This document shows positions 56,771 to 64,000 of a stretch of DNA of 64,000 bases, piece after piece. The notes beneath the pieces are model-generated. The model did no database searches and was not told where the DNA came from. It saw only the letters and a program-made list of their open reading frames with translations. Positions within the stretch are counted from its first letter, which is position 1, and every line of letters starts with the position of its first letter. Source of the stretch: DTYU01 sp040757355 (GTDB lineage: Bacteria; Bacillota; Desulfotomaculia; Desulfotomaculales; Ammonificaceae); assembly GCA_040757355.1 (NCBI GenBank), contig JBFLWY010000010.1, positions 9,268 to 73,267 of the forward strand, given 5' to 3'. The position numbers were made by a program, and so were the translations under genes.

Positions 56771-57160
56771 CTAAGCACGAAAAACTTGCCCGAGTTGACT
56801 CCCCAAGCGTTGCGGCTCCCGGCAAAGAACGAACGCCCACCGGCCGAACTCGCCGTGGTGGTTCACCGCCCGCACCCAGCGTTTGGCCGCCGCTTCCATC
56901 TGGCGGTCCTTCTCGGTTTCAAAGCCTTTCACCTCTAAAATAACCTTAATCTCCCCGTCGCCGGGGTGCTTCAACCAGACCAAATAATCCGGCCGGTACT
57001 CGTGCCGGACTCCTTGCCACTCGTAGGGGATAGTGAAATCTAGGTGGTCGTTGCGGACGTAAGTATTTACATTGGCGATAACCATATTAATGGGTACGAA
57101 AAGAAATCTTGCGTCAAAAAACGGGATGTAACGAAGCAACAATTTTATAAAAAAGATCAA
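56771..57160 (-). pseudogene. C-terminal fragment of a type III restriction helicase
   Basis: 129 residues. DHLDFTIPYEWQGVRHEYRPDYLVWLKHPGDGE, ILEVKGFETEKDRQMEAAAKRWVRAVN and FGRWAFVLCREP are the PD-(E)xK-type C-terminus of type III Res-like proteins (D..PDYL, E-x-K). The helicase part is gone. The unrelated 35-residue N-terminus is hydrophobic. The 56522-56770 spacer before it shows no gene. Confidence 0.65.
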
Positions 57161-57254
57161 AGGACTATTGACATTATCAAAAATGACGAATAATATAATA
57201 GAGCAAGAATTGAAATCCCCGCCCTTGAATAACTCAGGGTGGGTTAATTAGGTC

Positions 57255-57319
57255 CCCGATGTTGGCCTCCAACGTCGGGCAAATTGAAACCAAGAAGTTG
57301 GGTTTAACCCAACTTCTTG
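57255..57319. terminator. Two hairpins before the NYN gene end
   Basis: CCCGATGTTGG / CCAACGTCGGG (57255-57279), then a nearly perfect 29-base palindrome of CAAGAAGTTGGGTT and AACCCAACTTCTTG (57291-57319). The second could terminate the NYN gene, which ends 17 bases away on the minus strand. Confidence 0.5.
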
Positions 57320-57335
57320 CTGTTATAAGCTTATA

Positions 57336-57866
57336 TTAGCTCTCCTTATTTATCCAGCAAGATGCCACGAAATCTTCATTTATCAAAATCGTCCTATCTG
57401 CAACTTCGCGCAGTTTATAACATTTTTGACCAGGGAAATAAGCGAGTTCAACATGTTTCCCAAAGTCCTTTACAGCCTGAACCGCCCCGGCAAAATCAGC
57501 GTCTCCACTAACCAGAATCGCTACATCATATTGGTTAAAATATGCTTTATGCAAAATATGAACAGCTAACTTTACGTCAACACCCTTTTCAATAACCCGG
57601 CCGTCATTCTTCCGCTGAAGTCGGCCTAAAACTACTTCCAGATACGGCGTATTTCTCAAACGGTCAAAAAACCGTTGTTGCTGCTTATGCCTTTCCGGAT
57701 CATTTTTTGAATCTACGGGGCAATTATAGTAATACGTCCGTACCAACTGGCGCTCGCCAACAAGCTTCTGGGAAAACGAATAATAATTCAAATCTGTACG
57801 GCCAAATGTTTGTTTTAAATTGTGGTATAGATTACTCCCATCAATAAATATCATAACGCGTTCCAA
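57336..57866 (-). CDS. NYN-domain (LabA/DUF88) nuclease
   Basis: 176 residues forming one PIN-like NYN domain. The acidic residues are in FIDGSNLYHN (residues about 8-16), EKGVDVKLAVHIL (about 93-105) and LVSGDADFAGAVQAVKDFG (about 115-133). Such proteins cleave RNA and often occur beside defence genes. It starts at TTG 57866, or at ATG four codons later. Intact, unlike its neighbours. Confidence 0.88.
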   Translation of the reverse strand: MERVMIFIDGSNLYHNLKQTFGRTDLNYYSFSQKLVGERQLVRTYYYNCPVDSKNDPERHKQQQRFFDRLRNTPYLEVVLGRLQRKNDGRVIEKGVDVKLAVHILHKAYFNQYDVAILVSGDADFAGAVQAVKDFGKHVELAYFPGQKCYKLREVADRTILINEDFVASCWINKES

Positions 57867-57999
57867 TCAAATCTCCCCTTCATTCTCTCTGCCGGCCTCA
57901 CGATACCTCTTGTAAATAATAACACCATTCGCTATAGAACCAAATTTTCCTTGTTTTCTACGACAAAGGAGTTCTCTTATCTTACAACTATTACAAACT

Positions 58000-58140
58000 C
58001 TACGCCGCCTCCGGCCAATCGCGGTGGAGGCTCTCCGCCTGCTCCATAATGACCACCACCAGCGCGGCACACTCCGCCGGTTTATACCCGTGCCGCTGGA
58101 GCAGCCGCTTCACCGTAGCGCGGATCTTCGCCTTGGCAGC
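58000..58140 (-). pseudogene. C-terminal remnant of type I restriction subunit R (HsdR)
   Basis: In one minus-strand frame the sequence reads AKAKIRATVKRLLQRHGYKP, then ECAALVVVIMEQAESLHRDW and a stop codon. This is the C-terminal motif of HsdR (DUF3387 end: RLLRKYGYPPD...VLEQAE). Nothing upstream continues it. Confidence 0.6.
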
Positions 58141-58203
58141 TTATGTATTAACAATTTGCCCAAGCTGGCTTTGCAACCGCTGCGGCTCCCGGCAGACCAC
58201 TTA
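58141..58203 (-). pseudogene. Second copy of a Res C-terminal tail
   Basis: VVCREPQRLQSQLGQIVNT and a stop. It parallels VLCREPQRLGSQLGQVFRA at the end of the 56771-57160 fragment, so it is the tail of a related restriction gene whose body is lost. Confidence 0.55.
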
Positions 58204-58204
58204 G

Positions 58205-58439
58205 GATTTTGTAGGTGCTTTATCAAATTCGTGCTGTGGCTTATCCCTGCATCCGTTCGTCTACTGTCACCAGTAATTTCCTTCCACTCGAGATACCCAA
58301 TTTGATTTTTCGTGCATATCTCTCTTAGCTTATTTCGGAGTTCACCAAGCTCTGCCGGAAAACCTGTGACAAAGGCGACGGACCAATATCTATCGTTTCC
58401 GCTACCGCTCTCGTCGGAAAAGGCATCCTTATACTCCAT
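58205..58439 (-). pseudogene. N-terminal fragment of a DUF3800-like protein
   Basis: About 78 residues (MEYKDAFSDESGSGNDRYWS, FVTGFPAELGELRNKL, LEWKEITGDSRR). The DESG motif with a following strand-helix pattern is the RNase H-like start of DUF3800 proteins. The frame runs out of register into the Res tail. Start ATG 58439. Confidence 0.5.
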
Positions 58440-58496
58440 AAATAAATCTTCGCCTCTGCTGACTTCACTATAAAACGGCCCATTTCCGCAACTCAA

Positions 58497-61466
58497 TTAC
58501 ATCCCCAAGGCTTGGCCAAGTACTTTATCGATGTTATCGAACCAATATTTCTTATAACCGTCCGGTAATTTACTAATGTCCTGGGTGTATAAGAAGGTAA
58601 ATACCCTGACTTTAAGGCCATTGTAATTAAAAACCTTTTTTTCACCGTTTTTTTCGAATAACCATCTATACCAGTCAATTTTATGTTCATAGGCTGTATG
58701 TTCCGTACCCTTAGGATCAATAAAAAGAATAGAATAACAGTCGCCTTTCTGCAGCCAGAAGATGAAATCCGGCTTGAACTGGCGGATGCGGTTAGCGTCA
58801 GGGTCATAGTAGGGAATATACACCTGATCTAAAGCTTCATCCAGTTTGCTGAACAACCACCAGTCGAACTGTTTAAACTGATTGTCTTCCCGGTTAAGAT
58901 AAGCTTCCAAATCCTTGACAAAGCGAATCTCGCTTGGCGTTTTGATGACGTGACGGATGTAGTCCGCCATGACCTCCACTGTAAGGATGACCGGGATATA
59001 GTAATGTTTGGCCACTCTCCGGACCTCGAGAGGTTTCCCTTCCACATAAACTACATCTGGCAAGCGCAGGCCCTCAGCCTGATCAAAGAACTCGTCGAAG
59101 GAGAGTTGCTGGGCCTCATACCTGGCCCTTAACTCTCGAAGAAGTTGGGGGTACCGGGTAACTTTTTCAATAGCAGCTTGTAGTTCGCTGATGTCTCTGA
59201 GCAGGACTTTGATATGCCGGAAGTGACGGATTTCATCCGCCAACGGTTTCAGACCTTCGAACTCCTCAGGCAGCATTCCCATGTAGCCGAATAAACGCGG
59301 CAATATCAAATCAAGGTTGCCGTAGCGTTTACCATTACTGGTGTTGAAGTAACGGTCTGTCTCGCCCATAACATTATACATTAAACCAACCTGACGCGGG
59401 GTCGCATTGTGATAGGTTAAAAGCAGTCGGTCATCATCCAGGTATTCCAGGTAGCCTTTGAGCAATTCCAACTCTGAGACGGCGATGGGAAACTTTCTTG
59501 GTTCGCTCTGCTCAATTAACGGGCGGTCGCCACGCCGGTAGACAGGGATGAGCAATGTACGGCCCTGCACGGCTTCCTCGTTCACGTCCAACGCCAGTTC
59601 GTGCTCTTCTTCCTTACCTGCTTCCAAATCCACTGTCTCGATGACGGTTTTTAAGGCGTTGCGATTCGTACCAAAGATGAAAAGCGTCTCCAATGGTAGA
59701 GTATGGTCTATGATCTGACGGAACAGCTCTTCTCCGATTTCCCTGTTGTTGTATAGAGGCAGCAGACGCCTGCGTTTCCCTTTGAGGGGTTCGATGCGGA
59801 CGCCCCGCCCAATGGATTGAAGAATGAATTTGCGGGCGTCCGTTCCTGTGCCAATGTTGATAAAAGTAATAACGTTGGGGCGGTTGGAATCCCAGCCTTC
59901 GTAGAAACTGCGCGAGCCCATGAGGATGTTGATATCGGAGTCATCGGCGTTCAGGCGCTCGAAAAAGCTTTCGTCCTCAAAGCCCTCGATAACATCGTAC
60001 CCGGCCAGTTCTTCTTTCAGCCAGCCGGAGATGTCGCCGATTTTGATCAGGGCGAAGGGACGCTCAGCGCTCTTGAGCTTGAAAGCCAGTTCCTGCCGAT
60101 TGGATGGCCGCACTAGGACCTCAATTTCGCCCGCACCTGGAGTGTTGTATACGTAAGTCAGTATATCCTGATAAGTAAGATTCCGGAAAAAGGTTTGGTA
60201 GGCGGTAAAACGGTCGTGTTCGAACAACAGTTCCGGCCTCTCGGTGAACTCTTTCCACAGTTCGTTCCTGGCCTGGTCCAAGACGGCAAGGGCAACCTCT
60301 CTCTTGCCGATGCGCTCTATTTGTCGGAAGAAGAGCTTCAAGTCAGCATCTCGGACGTTGACCGAGTTAACTAGGGTAAGCAGCAGGGGCTTGTGATACA
60401 AGCCGTCCCTCCCGGCAGCTCTCGCCATGTCCTCCTGCGCCTTGCGAGTATAAGCCAACATGAGTAGTGACTTGAGCACTACCTTTTGCTTCTCTTCGCC
60501 GGTGTAGTCCTCCTCGTCGCGAAAAGCACGGTTTTCCTGTTTAAGGATGCTGATGTGTTTGCCGTATCCGGCTGCGATAAAGCGCGCCAGGTTAAAGTCA
60601 AAAGCCGTAGTCAGAACGTCGCGCGGGTCGGTGAAGGTCGCGGAGAAGTTGAACAAAAAGCCGTTGCGCGCCAGGATGCTGTAGATGTGTTGGCGCTTGG
60701 AATCTTCCTTGTCACCCTTGTGGGCTTCGTCCAACAGAATGTACCACTGCCCATTTTTGTCGTAGTTGCGAAAGTCAACTATGCGTTCTTTCTGTTCGTC
60801 GCTGAGGTTATCGGAACGGTAACAGAAGACGGTCACCTCCTGGTCCTTGAAAAGGGATAGGGTTTCCCGCTTGGCCTCCGGGTATTCGCGCAGGTCGCGC
60901 AGGCGTATGAACAACTCGCTGCGGGCGGCATTGAACTGGTCTACATGGAGATGTAGTTGCTTAATCAGGTCGTCGCGCTGGGTGAGCACCAGGATATCGG
61001 AAGGCGGGATTTCTCTTAGGCGGATCAGGCGCCACAGCAGTTCCAGCAACTTAACGATGACCAGCGTCTTGCCGCTGCCGGTGGCCATCCAAAAACCGAT
61101 GCGGTTGATGAAGTGTTCGTAGGAAATCCGGCCTTCTTCTACAGGATAATAATCCTCGAGCAAACGACGGATGTCCCGCCGGGCGCTTTCTACGGGAATG
61201 TCCAGGCCGCCCTCCAGGCCGTTGTCGCGATACCAGCGAAAGAAAAGGCGTTTGCGCTCGGAATTGACCTCTACGGTTTCGGTGTGCTGATAGTTCGCAA
61301 AGTCTTCGTAGTACTTCCATAGCGCCTTGAGAGCATTTTGCAGCGCCGTCCGCTGGTAGTCCCACAGTTTCTTGGACCGGGAGAAGGCTGCCAGGTCGAA
61401 GGTTATCCAGGCCGGCGGAAGGCTCTCAAAGGGAATATCGTCCAGGATGTCCTGCAGTTTGCGCAT
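58497..61466 (-). CDS. DEAD/DEAH helicase-nuclease, type III-like restriction subunit
   Basis: 989 residues, apparently complete. The SF2 helicase has FWMATGSGKTLVIVK (Walker A, about 128), LLDEAHKG (DEAH box), FNFSATF (motif III) and QSIGRGVRIEP (motif VI). The C-terminal nuclease is visible as FKPDFIFWLQKGDCYSILFIDPKGTEH, a PD-(D/E)xK-type site. It lies 3 bases after the methyltransferase stop, so the two are one operon. It would cut DNA lacking the cognate adenine methylation. Similar fused helicases also serve in other defence systems. Confidence 0.9.
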   Translation of the reverse strand: MRKLQDILDDIPFESLPPAWITFDLAAFSRSKKLWDYQRTALQNALKALWKYYEDFANYQHTETVEVNSERKRLFFRWYRDNGLEGGLDIPVESARRDIRRLLEDYYPVEEGRISYEHFINRIGFWMATGSGKTLVIVKLLELLWRLIRLREIPPSDILVLTQRDDLIKQLHLHVDQFNAARSELFIRLRDLREYPEAKRETLSLFKDQEVTVFCYRSDNLSDEQKERIVDFRNYDKNGQWYILLDEAHKGDKEDSKRQHIYSILARNGFLFNFSATFTDPRDVLTTAFDFNLARFIAAGYGKHISILKQENRAFRDEEDYTGEEKQKVVLKSLLMLAYTRKAQEDMARAAGRDGLYHKPLLLTLVNSVNVRDADLKLFFRQIERIGKREVALAVLDQARNELWKEFTERPELLFEHDRFTAYQTFFRNLTYQDILTYVYNTPGAGEIEVLVRPSNRQELAFKLKSAERPFALIKIGDISGWLKEELAGYDVIEGFEDESFFERLNADDSDINILMGSRSFYEGWDSNRPNVITFINIGTGTDARKFILQSIGRGVRIEPLKGKRRRLLPLYNNREIGEELFRQIIDHTLPLETLFIFGTNRNALKTVIETVDLEAGKEEEHELALDVNEEAVQGRTLLIPVYRRGDRPLIEQSEPRKFPIAVSELELLKGYLEYLDDDRLLLTYHNATPRQVGLMYNVMGETDRYFNTSNGKRYGNLDLILPRLFGYMGMLPEEFEGLKPLADEIRHFRHIKVLLRDISELQAAIEKVTRYPQLLRELRARYEAQQLSFDEFFDQAEGLRLPDVVYVEGKPLEVRRVAKHYYIPVILTVEVMADYIRHVIKTPSEIRFVKDLEAYLNREDNQFKQFDWWLFSKLDEALDQVYIPYYDPDANRIRQFKPDFIFWLQKGDCYSILFIDPKGTEHTAYEHKIDWYRWLFEKNGEKKVFNYNGLKVRVFTFLYTQDISKLPDGYKKYWFDNIDKVLGQALGM

Positions 61467-61469
61467 GGC

Positions 61470-63815
61470 TTACCACCAAATCAGCGGTTTGACCAGTCGC
61501 CAGTCGGGATTGTGAAGGTCCACCCGTTCCCCGTCTTCGAATTCCACGTACTCCGCCGTGATACGTTTGATCCATTTGCCGGTGACACAAGAAAGGGTCT
61601 CCGCCAGGTCAATCCCCTCGTAGAGTTTGCTCAAATCCACCCGCACTTCTTCCTTTTCAATATCCACTTCTACCACCTTTTGGCCGGTCTCCCGGTTGTC
61701 CAGGAGTTTCTTGTCCCGCAGGAAGACGTACTGGCTGTAAGGATCTTGGTAAGGGTTGTCAAACAGGTCAGCATCCTCGTAGCGGGCGCGGCGCAGTACG
61801 TCTTCGTATTGCTCGAGCTCGTAGTATTTAATGAAGTGGCTGATCCCCTGCCCATTCTGGGCTCTGCCGTCCTTCCATTTGTCGGAGAAGGCAACCTTCT
61901 TGACTCGCGGGAGGAGCACCGTATCGAAGTAATCAGCCATCTCCACCAGAATATACTTGCGCTTGCCGCCGTCCTCGCGGTTCAGGTTGATAACAGCGTG
62001 AGCGGTGGTACCGGAGCCGGCGAAGAAATCGAGGGTTATTGGATCGTTCCCAAGCACTAATCTAATCGAGTCTTCTACTAAGTTAATCGATTTTGGATAC
62101 TGGAATTCTCTACTGATATCTCTCCCAAATAGGTCTTGAAGAGTCTTTGTTCCGTACTCACTTGCATCATATCTCTCGTCTTGCCAAACCGTCCGCAGTG
62201 TTCCCACTTTTTTGTTGTAATAGATTTGAATTCCATGTCTAGTCTCCACTACTTCAAGCTCATTAGCAATTGCCTCCACGCTCTGTCTAGCGTATCTCCA
62301 CTTTCGTTCTTGACCATTTATATCAATAGGCCATACATAAGTGGTTCCATCCTCGCCAGTCTCATTGACTCCGGCTGGATGATAATCATCATCGGCTACA
62401 TCACCAAAGCCGACAATCTTTCCATCTTTTACAAGAATCGGGTAAAAGCAATTCCTGGCATCTGTTCTCAAAGACTCTGTGCCGCTATCTCGCAAGTTCC
62501 TGTGGTCAACCTCTTTTAACTCTCGGCCGCTTATATACTCCTTCGTGTCATCTGGGTAGATGAGGTAGGCGTACTCATGTATGGCAGATAGATTTTTCCC
62601 TTGCTGACCTCTTTGATTGTGAACAACTGTTATGCAGACAATGGAATTGTCCGGAAACATGTACTGCTTTAGCAGATCTCCAAGGTAAGTTTGCTCGACA
62701 TCATCAATTGCGATCATGTAAACAAATTCCCTGCATATCCACTCTTTAGAAACGCTGAGGCGGTTTTCCATCATGGTTATCCATGACGAGTGTCTATAAG
62801 TATTGGCATAGAGAATTTCGCTTGTCTCCGCATTGTATGGTGGGTCAATGTAGACGCACTTGATCCGCTCTCGAAACTTGGACAACAGCGTGTTCAGCGC
62901 CTGATAATTCTCGCTCTTGATCAGCCAGCCGTCCAGTTCCTGGTCCAGGTATTCAAACAGAGCCAGGATGTCCAACTCCAAGTCTTTGAAGTATTTAGTG
63001 TCTATGGGCAGGTATTGATACCGCCCGTGAGGTTGCCTTCCCAGCAGGTCTTGCTGCCATATGTCCTCCAGCCTGAAATCCTCGCCCACCATGCCCAGTT
63101 GTCGCCATTCCTCTACCTGCTGCGCCATGCCCGGATGGGCAAGGATGCGGTCCAACAAGCCCACGTCCCGCCCGGCTATGCGGTCCAGCGTGATGACGTA
63201 GTTGGAATGGAGCACGAACTTGGGCTTGTTCCAGATGCGCACCAGTTCGTCCTCAAACTGGGAGATAAAGTCAATGATCTTATAGGCGATGTCTTTGAGT
63301 GCCTGCAACTGGCGGATGCGGGTCTCGGTCCACTGGCTCTTACCCGAAAAGACATACTGGTACAGCCACAGGTCGAACTGCTCGCGGAGGAAGGCACGGG
63401 CGTCCTTGTTGATGAAATAGTCCACCTCACTCTGGCGCTCAAAGAGCCGAAAAACCCGATCTAAGGTATCTTCTGAAGGGACATCGTCGGTGTAGCGGTT
63501 CAGGTTCAGGGCGTCCTTAATCTTCCGGCGAATTTCATCAATCTTTGTTTTGCGACCGCGCTCCGAGTAGGTCACGGTGAAGGCCAGGACGCCGTCCACC
63601 CGCTTTTCTTTGAAATCGAATACCAGCGCCCGCTTTTCGTTAGCCCTCTTGTGCTCCAGTGCCGAGACGTCGAAGAAGAAACGGTGGCCGTCCACTTCTA
63701 TGTCTATGCTGCGGAAAAGGCGGTCGGTCTTGACATAGTAGAGCATGTGGGTCTTCCAAAAGAGCATTACGTCTTTGTCGTCGGTATAGACCCTTTCGTA
63801 AACATTCTGGTGCAA
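61470..63815 (-). CDS. Adenine-specific DNA methyltransferase, type III-like Mod; 5' end broken
   Basis: 781 residues from TTG 63815 to the stop. CVYIDPPYNAETSE (motif IV, about 323) and LDFFAGSGTTAHAVINLNRE (motif I, about 592) show a beta-class N6-adenine methyltransferase. Motif IV before motif I is the order of type III Mod and TaqI-related enzymes. A long N-terminal region (1-310) is helical with a specificity role. The true gene starts beyond the window; an in-frame UGA at 63879-63881 interrupts it 22 codons upstream of this frame's first start. Confidence 0.85.
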   Translation of the reverse strand: MHQNVYERVYTDDKDVMLFWKTHMLYYVKTDRLFRSIDIEVDGHRFFFDVSALEHKRANEKRALVFDFKEKRVDGVLAFTVTYSERGRKTKIDEIRRKIKDALNLNRYTDDVPSEDTLDRVFRLFERQSEVDYFINKDARAFLREQFDLWLYQYVFSGKSQWTETRIRQLQALKDIAYKIIDFISQFEDELVRIWNKPKFVLHSNYVITLDRIAGRDVGLLDRILAHPGMAQQVEEWRQLGMVGEDFRLEDIWQQDLLGRQPHGRYQYLPIDTKYFKDLELDILALFEYLDQELDGWLIKSENYQALNTLLSKFRERIKCVYIDPPYNAETSEILYANTYRHSSWITMMENRLSVSKEWICREFVYMIAIDDVEQTYLGDLLKQYMFPDNSIVCITVVHNQRGQQGKNLSAIHEYAYLIYPDDTKEYISGRELKEVDHRNLRDSGTESLRTDARNCFYPILVKDGKIVGFGDVADDDYHPAGVNETGEDGTTYVWPIDINGQERKWRYARQSVEAIANELEVVETRHGIQIYYNKKVGTLRTVWQDERYDASEYGTKTLQDLFGRDISREFQYPKSINLVEDSIRLVLGNDPITLDFFAGSGTTAHAVINLNREDGGKRKYILVEMADYFDTVLLPRVKKVAFSDKWKDGRAQNGQGISHFIKYYELEQYEDVLRRARYEDADLFDNPYQDPYSQYVFLRDKKLLDNRETGQKVVEVDIEKEEVRVDLSKLYEGIDLAETLSCVTGKWIKRITAEYVEFEDGERVDLHNPDWRLVKPLIWW

Positions 63816-64000
63816 CGGGGTATAGCGGAAATAAATGGAACCGCTTTCACTGAAATACCGGCTGAAGAAGGTATAAACTCAACTTTCGCAGTAACAAACA
63901 GCGAGCCGTTCCTTGAAAAATGAAGGCAGACCGCTGATCAGGTAGTCGAGCAGCTTGCGGATCTCCGCTTCTGCCAATTGCAGGTGCTCCTGTAAGAACT
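63816..64000 (-). pseudogene. 5' part of the methyltransferase gene with in-frame UGA
   Basis: Translating upstream of 63815 in the same frame gives FFSRYFSESGSIYFRYTP after the UGA, and before it LAEAEIRKLLDYLISGLPSF and FKERLAVCYCES. Both sides resemble the N-terminus of type III-like methyltransferases (the YTFFSRYY motif), so the UGA lies within the original gene. The gene runs off the window. Confidence 0.65.

Noticed and set aside
57180..57335. Possible CRISPR remnant (ATTGAAA words near 57212 and 57285)
   Set aside because: There is no regular repeat-spacer spacing, only two unrelated hairpins, and no cas genes.
63879..63881. Selenocysteine at the methyltransferase UGA
   Set aside because: The position corresponds to a structural residue of the N-terminus, not a catalytic Cys, and no SECIS-like stem follows closely. 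A nonsense mutation is simpler.

Overview
The window looks like chromosome of an anaerobic, spore-forming, GC-rich Firmicute of the Desulfotomaculum/Pelotomaculum (Peptococcaceae) type. This rests on gene order (tmk-holB-ricT-rsmI-abrB; rplU-rpmA-spo0B-obgE-proB-proA-nadD-rsfS), many GTG/TTG starts behind strong GGAGG sites, a Spo0B-like protein, YlqG/YlqH homologues and a selenocysteine-type selD. The genus is inference only.

Region 1 (1-22.6 kb) is core genome. It holds a decarboxylase tail, dTMP kinase, DNA polymerase III delta prime, RicT, RsmI, an AbrB-type regulator, a cysteine-rich chemoreceptor, selD (active-site codon UGA), a Lon-like protease, Ogt, L21 (with L21 leader) and L27, phosphoglycerate mutase, Spo0B-like, ObgE, proline synthesis (proB, proA), NadD, an RRM protein, RsfS, tRNA-Ala(GGC) and LeuRS. 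The spacers carry several families of short inverted-repeat elements.

Region 2 (22.6-31.2 kb) is a membrane and stress locus. It has two TauE/SafE-type anion permeases, several small membrane proteins, two UspA proteins and a histidine kinase with a sigma54-type (NtrC family) response regulator. A near-perfect -24/-12 promoter lies at 23332-23347. It reads as a dedicated, regulated sulfur-anion transport locus.

Region 3 (31.3-44.9 kb) is an integrated mobile element downstream of tRNA-Thr(CGT), bounded by perfect 21-bp direct repeats at 31442-31462 and 44883-44903. It carries a tyrosine integrase, an Xre repressor with back-to-back promoters, an excisionase-like HTH protein, a CHC2 zinc-finger primase fragment protein, an AAA+ helicase, a small-terminase-like HTH protein, a tail-assembly chaperone and a 993-residue tape measure protein. 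No capsid, portal, large terminase or lysis gene is recognisable. It is either a satellite or a severely reduced prophage, and is my main candidate for an undescribed system.

Region 4 (45-47.1 kb), just outside the right att site, is a scar. A Gfo/Idh/MocA oxidoreductase is fused out of frame to an internal piece of an FMN-type glutamate synthase, beside a decayed LysM gene.

Region 5 (47.1-55.3 kb) is ordinary chromosome: NifU-like, RNase HI, FlhB-tail protein, FliK-like protein, formyltransferase-like protein, EhaR-like HAD protein, PfkB kinase, RmuC, metallophosphoesterase and PAP2 phosphatase.

Region 6 (55.3-64 kb) is a defence island in decay. It contains a toxin-like nuclease, an internally deleted serine-dehydrogenase-type protease gene, a NYN nuclease, and C-terminal fragments of at least three restriction subunits. 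A full-length type III-like restriction helicase and its methyltransferase follow. The methyltransferase reading frame is broken by a UGA near its 5' end, and its start lies beyond the window.
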